Source: JAEWWD01 sp964440115 (GTDB taxonomy: Bacteria; Bacillota; Clostridia; Christensenellales; CAG-138). From it: a stretch of DNA of 64,000 nucleotides. The translations under genes and the position numbers were made by a program. Under the pieces are notes generated by a model, which was not told the DNA's origin, did not search any database, and saw only the letters and a list, made by a program, of their open reading frames with translations. Shown here piece after piece: positions 60,139 through 64,000 of this stretch; position 1 is the stretch's first letter, and every line of letters begins with the position of its first letter. The DNA lies in the NCBI GenBank assembly GCA_964440115.1, contig CAYTPV010000005.1:248001-312000 (forward strand). Direction: 5' to 3'.

Positions 60139-61653
60139 TCAATAAATGATGATGGGTGTGGGCGAAGGCGTTTTCAGCGGGATCAAAGTCCTGATCGGCG
60201 GCCGGTACAGTGTAATACGCGGCGGAATGAAAGGCGTCGGCGTCGGCGTTGGCCGCGGGATCAGAGTCTTGAACGGCGGCAACGTTTTGAGCGGCGGGGT
60301 AGTAGGCTTGGGTGTGCTCGGCGCATGCGTTTTCGCGGGTGCGGCGGGCTTTACGGGCAGCACATACTCTTCATAGAGCGTGGCGAGCTCTTCCTGCGCG
60401 TCGTTGGCTGCCATTTCATTGAAAAGGCAAGTATCGGTACCTTTTGTAAATCGTGCTGAAACGCTGGCGAATGCGCCCGTATAGGTATACGAAAGCACCG
60501 TTTCGCCAGTCGCGCTCAGACTCTGGCTGGTAACGAGCGGGTCGCCCATAAAGCGCGCGATATCGTTTTTGGACATGCCGGGCAGCATCTGCGGTGCGTA
60601 CCGGCCGCGTACGGTCGCTTCGCCCAGCGGCATCGCCGTTACGGTTTTGGCCGTCAGCTGACCGCCCGCAATTGTAAACGCAAACTGCACCTGCCCTGTG
60701 GCAAACGCCGCGTCGGCATACGCGTAGGTCAGCGTTCCGTTCGCTTCGGATGTAGGCGTACTCATGGCATTGCGCACATCCTGCTCCGTTTGCCCGAGTT
60801 TGAGCGCAGCAAATTTCTTGAACGAGGCGTTCTTGGATAGCGCGCTGTTGTCGTTATCGGGTTTGATGCTAAGCCAGCGCGGCGCGCGCGGGGTCGCGTT
60901 GTCTACAGCCGCGGCGGTGAGTATGGTGTCGTTGGGCTGGTATTCACAGCGCAGCACTTTGTTGTTCTGCACCACGGCAACAAGCTGCCCTGCGTCGTCC
61001 GGCCACAGGCAGACCTCATAACGGTCGGCGTCCGCTTTGGCATTGGGGGCGACATAGGACATCCACAGGTAAGGATTAACGCCAAGAGCCGTGAGCAGGT
61101 CCTGATAACCGATGGTATTGAGATCGGTATACTGCTGCAGTTTTGCCCTCGCGTCATCGAGCAGCTTGGGGAAAGCGGCGGGCGTGGAGATCTGCTTTTT
61201 AAGTATCCGGCCGTCGAGCGTGCTGACGATGCATTCAAAGCCGATGTCGTCCTTCATGAAGCGGTAGACCGCCGCGGCTTCCGTATTGGTTGCACCCGCT
61301 ATCGCGGTGTAAGCATAGCTTCCCGCTCCATAAATGGCCTTGGGCTGGCCAAACAGCGTGATGGCGTCCGCAAACTGTGCGCACAGGGCAAGCTGCATGT
61401 ACTGCTGCACGGCCGCGTTGCCCGGTGTAGTAAACGCAAGGTCATATTCGGGTGTTGCGGTAGCGGTGGGGGAAGGCGGGGTATCCGCCGGCGCAGGCGT
61501 GGGAACCGGCGCGGACGTGACGGCAGGAGCGGCAGGAGCGGCTGTAGGTTCGGCTGCCTCTTTTACAATTTTGATACAGCCAGGCGCCGAGAGTGCGAGT
61601 ATAAGGATCAACGCAACTGCTGCACAAACGCGAAAACGTGGTTTGTGTTTCAT
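60139..61653 (-). CDS. Large lipoprotein with BamE-like repeats and proline-rich tail
   Basis: 504 residues. The signal peptide ends in SAPGC (Cys26), followed by an Ala/Pro/Thr linker (27-75). Two or three repeats look like BamE/SmpA modules: FKKFAALKLGQTEQDVRNAMSTPTSEANGTLTYAYAD (about 275-315), APQMLPGMSKNDIARFMGDPLVTSQSLSATGETVLSYTYTG (about 355-400), and a diverged one near 75-130. The last 65 residues are an unusual Pro/Thr/Ile/Leu tail (TPKPTTPPLKTLPPFKTLIP and similar). GGAGGG lies 7 bp before ATG 61653. Function unknown; envelope anchoring is likely. Confidence 0.78.
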   Translation of the reverse strand: MKHKPRFRVCAAVALILILALSAPGCIKIVKEAAEPTAAPAAPAVTSAPVPTPAPADTPPSPTATATPEYDLAFTTPGNAAVQQYMQLALCAQFADAITLFGQPKAIYGAGSYAYTAIAGATNTEAAAVYRFMKDDIGFECIVSTLDGRILKKQISTPAAFPKLLDDARAKLQQYTDLNTIGYQDLLTALGVNPYLWMSYVAPNAKADADRYEVCLWPDDAGQLVAVVQNNKVLRCEYQPNDTILTAAAVDNATPRAPRWLSIKPDNDNSALSKNASFKKFAALKLGQTEQDVRNAMSTPTSEANGTLTYAYADAAFATGQVQFAFTIAGGQLTAKTVTAMPLGEATVRGRYAPQMLPGMSKNDIARFMGDPLVTSQSLSATGETVLSYTYTGAFASVSARFTKGTDTCLFNEMAANDAQEELATLYEEYVLPVKPAAPAKTHAPSTPKPTTPPLKTLPPFKTLIPRPTPTPTPFIPPRITLYRPPIRTLIPLKTPSPTPIIIY

Positions 61654-61879
61654 TGAAATACCCTCCATTCAGTTGGCTCTGTACAGGTACGATATCGACG
61701 GCGGCTGAGAAGGAAATGAATTCCCATCATTGAATTGATAGTAGTATACACCTGCGCGCATGCAACGAAACAGGGCACGTTTTCGCTCTGTTCAGACGCT
61801 TTTCAGTTATCTTTATGAAATGGTCCGGTTGGGATATGTGGGAAACGTTAAGCGCGGCGAATCCTGCGCACAGGCCGCG

Positions 61880-62638
61880 TCAAGTGCGCGCAAGCTTACG
61901 GTATTGAGAGGGCGAAAAACCGGTCATCTGCCGGAACAGACGCGCGTAATACCCGTGATATGCAACGCCGCAGGCAGTAAATGCCTGCTCGACAGTCAGG
62001 TTTGCGTCAAGCAATGCTCCCTTGAGCTGTTCGATTTTACATTTGGTGTAGTATTCATGCGGAGTGATGCCGGTATGCTCCTTGAAAAGCCTGCAAAAAT
62101 AGGAAGGGCTTAAGTTGACATGGTGGGCCAGGGCTTCTATGGAGAACCCCTCCCTCCAGTGTTCTTCAATATGCGCGATGGCGTCGAGTATTTCCCCGCG
62201 CTCGCGATAGTTATGCTCGCCGAAATAAATATTCACGACATACATGAGCTTGCCGGCCGTATCGGTGACGGGGAAGGAGCAGATGCTTTCAAGATGCATC
62301 TGCCGCATGGTGACCGGCAGGCCTAATTCGCGCTTAATGGCATGCACGGGCACGCGCACATCCCGTTCGATAACGGTCTCTCCCGCAAACACACGGCGGA
62401 CTTTATCATCCACATCGTATTTTGCAGTGGTGGGGTCTTTGAGTACGTTGTAATGCCCGATCATATCCGCGGCAGATGTATCGAACCTGCGAAGCAGGGC
62501 CTCGTTGGCCATCACCATGGTGCCGTCGGGCGCGAAAATCTGCACGGGGTAGGGAACACAAGCGACAAACCGTTCAACAGCCGCCAATTCCGGCGGCCAA
62601 GAAGAACGTATCGCGTCTTCCGCAGCGCTTCGTCGCAC
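61880..62638 (-). CDS. AraC family regulator with N-terminal PAS-like domain
   Basis: 252-residue transcription factor. Residues 20-130 form a PAS-like sensor (FVACVPYPVQIFAPDGTMVMANEALLRRF). The C-terminal 100 residues are a pair of AraC helix-turn-helix motifs: FSIEALAHHVNLSPSYFCRLFKEHTGITPHEYYTKCKIEQLKGALL and VEQAFTACGVAYHGYYARLFRQMTGFSPSQYRKL. A GTG at 62638 lies 8 bp after GGAGG; an ATG 15 bp upstream, 62653, has no site and its own bases form that GGAGG. The ligand and targets are unknown; it is between the lipoprotein and metK genes. Confidence 0.9.
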   Translation of the reverse strand: MRRSAAEDAIRSSWPPELAAVERFVACVPYPVQIFAPDGTMVMANEALLRRFDTSAADMIGHYNVLKDPTTAKYDVDDKVRRVFAGETVIERDVRVPVHAIKRELGLPVTMRQMHLESICSFPVTDTAGKLMYVVNIYFGEHNYRERGEILDAIAHIEEHWREGFSIEALAHHVNLSPSYFCRLFKEHTGITPHEYYTKCKIEQLKGALLDANLTVEQAFTACGVAYHGYYARLFRQMTGFSPSQYRKLART

Positions 62639-62735
62639 AGATTTAGCCTCCATTCTAATAAGGTAAATATGTATCTGTAATTATCATCAACATACCACAG
62701 CGATAGCAATATGAAAAGAAGATTCGCGCAAATTG

Positions 62736-62766
62736 CAGAGGCGGCGCAAATTTTGCGCCGCCTCTG
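62736..62766. terminator. Strong palindrome between metK and the AraC gene
   Basis: CAGAGGCGGCGCAAA and TTTGCGCCGCCTCTG with a 1-nt centre, 35 bp after the metK stop. There is no T-run on the minus strand, so it may be a terminator or another repeat hairpin. Confidence 0.55.
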
Positions 62767-62801
62767 TAACAGAATTATGCAGGATTGGAAAGGTGTCCTA
62801 T

Positions 62802-63980
62802 TTACATCCCCAAAGCGCTTTTGAGGGCGTCGATTTTGTCTTCGCGTTCCCAGGGCATTGCGGGGTCTCCGAAATGGCCGTAGGAGGCCGTTCTTTTATA
62901 AATGGGGCGACGAAGATCCAGCATGCGGATGATGGCTTCCGGCCTAAGGTCGAACACGCGCTGTACCGCTTCGGATAGCTGTTCATCAGAGACTTTGCCG
63001 GAGCCCTGCGTATCCACCAGTACGGATACGGGACGCGCCACGCCTATGGCGTAAGCCAGCTGGATTTCGCAGCGGGAAGCTAGGCCTGCCGCCACGATGT
63101 TCTTAGCGACATAGCGCGCCGCATAGGCTGCGCTGCGGTCCACCTTTGTGGGGTCCTTTCCCGAGAAAGCGCCGCCGCCGTGGCGGGCGTACCCGCCGTA
63201 GGTATCCACGATGATTTTCCGGCCGGTCAGGCCGGAATCCCCGTGCGGTCCGCCGATAACAAAGCGGCCGGTGGGGTTCACGAGTATGCGCGTTTGTTCG
63301 TCGAGAAGCTCCGCCGGGATGACCGTGCGGATGACATGCTCGGTGATTCCGCGCTCTATTTCGTCATGGGTGACCTCCGGGCTGTGCTGTGAGGAAACAA
63401 CCACCGTATCCACGCGGGCGGGCTTGCCGTCGATATACTCTACTGTCACCTGCGCTTTGCCGTCCGGCCGCAGGAAGGGCAGCGTGCCGTCGCGGCGCGT
63501 CTTGCTCAGGCGGCGTGTCAGGCCGTGCGCAAGGTAAATGGGCAGCGGCATGCGTTCGGGCGTTTCATCGCAGGCAAAGCCGAACATCATACCCTGATCG
63601 CCCGCGCCGGTGTTCAGATCATCTAAGGATTCGCCGCGTTTTGCCTCCAAGGACTTGTCCACACCCATCGCGATATCCGGGGATTGACCGTGGAGCGCGA
63701 CAAGCACCGCGCAGGTGTTGCCGTCGAAGCCGTATTCCGCGTTGTCGTAGCCTATTTCTTTCACCACATCGCGCACAAGCTCGGGAATATCCACATAGCA
63801 GTTGGTCGTAACTTCGCCCATCACCAGCACCATGCCGGTGGTGCAGCAGCATTCGCACGCCACACGGGATTTGGGGTCTTCTTTGAGCATGGCGTCGAGC
63901 ACCGAGTCGGAAATCTGGTCGCAGATTTTGTCGGGATGCCCCTCGGTCACGGATTCAGAGGTAAAAAGCCGTCTTGTCAT
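62802..63980 (-). CDS. metK: S-adenosylmethionine synthase
   Basis: 392-residue MetK. N-terminal RLFTSESVTEGHPDKICDQISDSVLDA carries the ATP-binding HPDK. GAGDQGMMFGFACDETPERMPLPIYLAH is the methionine-binding signature, and GGGAFSGKDPTKVDRSAAYAARYVAKNIVAAGLA is the phosphate-binding P-loop-like region. The C-terminus (YGHFGDPAMPWEREDKIDALK) is complete. CAGGAGAG precedes the ATG. Only 20 bp upstream remain in the window, so any SAM riboswitch lies outside. Confidence 0.97.
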   Translation of the reverse strand: MTRRLFTSESVTEGHPDKICDQISDSVLDAMLKEDPKSRVACECCCTTGMVLVMGEVTTNCYVDIPELVRDVVKEIGYDNAEYGFDGNTCAVLVALHGQSPDIAMGVDKSLEAKRGESLDDLNTGAGDQGMMFGFACDETPERMPLPIYLAHGLTRRLSKTRRDGTLPFLRPDGKAQVTVEYIDGKPARVDTVVVSSQHSPEVTHDEIERGITEHVIRTVIPAELLDEQTRILVNPTGRFVIGGPHGDSGLTGRKIIVDTYGGYARHGGGAFSGKDPTKVDRSAAYAARYVAKNIVAAGLASRCEIQLAYAIGVARPVSVLVDTQGSGKVSDEQLSEAVQRVFDLRPEAIIRMLDLRRPIYKRTASYGHFGDPAMPWEREDKIDALKSALGM

Positions 63981-64000
63981 GTTGGTTCTCTCCTGTTCGT

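Noticed and set aside
63981..64000. SAM riboswitch upstream of metK
   Set aside because: Only 20 bp remain in the window; nothing can be supported.

Overview
The window reads as chromosomal DNA of a GC-rich, endospore-forming member of the Clostridia (Bacillota). The signs are the sporulation genes spoIIR and spoIIE, a large-type SRP RNA with an Alu domain, a T-box leader on pheST, an FMN riboswitch on a riboflavin ECF transporter gene, AddAB instead of RecBCD, paired sdaAB/sdaAA, and the UPF0237/UPF0210 gene pair. Strong GGAGG ribosome binding sites precede nearly every gene. I do not assign a genus. No rRNA, tRNA, prophage, insertion sequence or CRISPR array is visible.

Layout. 1-5.5 kb: partial rarA, an iron alcohol dehydrogenase, then a plus-strand run of a flippase-like membrane protein, a methyltransferase and a tandem-domain pseudouridine synthase. 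5.6-12 kb (minus): sbcDC and two adjacent degV paralogues. 12.2-14 kb: the ACT/PFL pair. 14.2-15.7 kb: FMN riboswitch-ribU and two small genes. 15.7-24 kb (minus): recF-remB-gyrB-gyrA-cca. 24.5-29.6 kb: SGNH hydrolase, a TetR regulator divergent from a GT39-like glycosyltransferase, a flavodiiron protein and a cyclase. 29.8-34.7 kb: T-box-pheS-pheT and a solitary DNA methyltransferase. 34.8-39.8 kb: an ECF sigma/anti-sigma pair, a lipoprotein serpin, a small lipoprotein, a wrecked c-di-GMP signalling gene and spoIIR. 39.9-51.7 kb (minus): a small hypothetical, gltX, glnS, addBA and thpR. 51.7-57 kb: a 77-aa protein, a candidate structured RNA, glmU, an SH3 lipoprotein and serine dehydratase. 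57-64 kb: spoIIE, SRP RNA, a proline-tailed lipoprotein, an AraC regulator and metK.

The genes are mostly housekeeping: DNA repair and topology (RarA, SbcCD, RecF, AddAB, GyrAB), aminoacylation and RNA maturation (PheST, GltX, GlnS, CCA enzyme), cell wall precursors (GlmU), SAM synthesis and sporulation.

The unusual content is between the genes. Much of the longer intergenic DNA is made of dispersed palindromic elements. Family A has eight copies: a conserved core palindrome plus a G-rich hairpin, usually preceded at 10-12 nt by a hairpin whose stem sequence differs in every copy. Family B has seven copies and family C three plus one degenerate; both are a GTATCG...CGACGA hairpin, an AT-rich linker and a G-rich hairpin. 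In addition there are four strings of 3-7 consecutive hairpins (family D) that share spacers while their stems covary. Several of these start within 0-3 nt of stop codons. I could not match these to a named element; they are the best candidate here for something undescribed.
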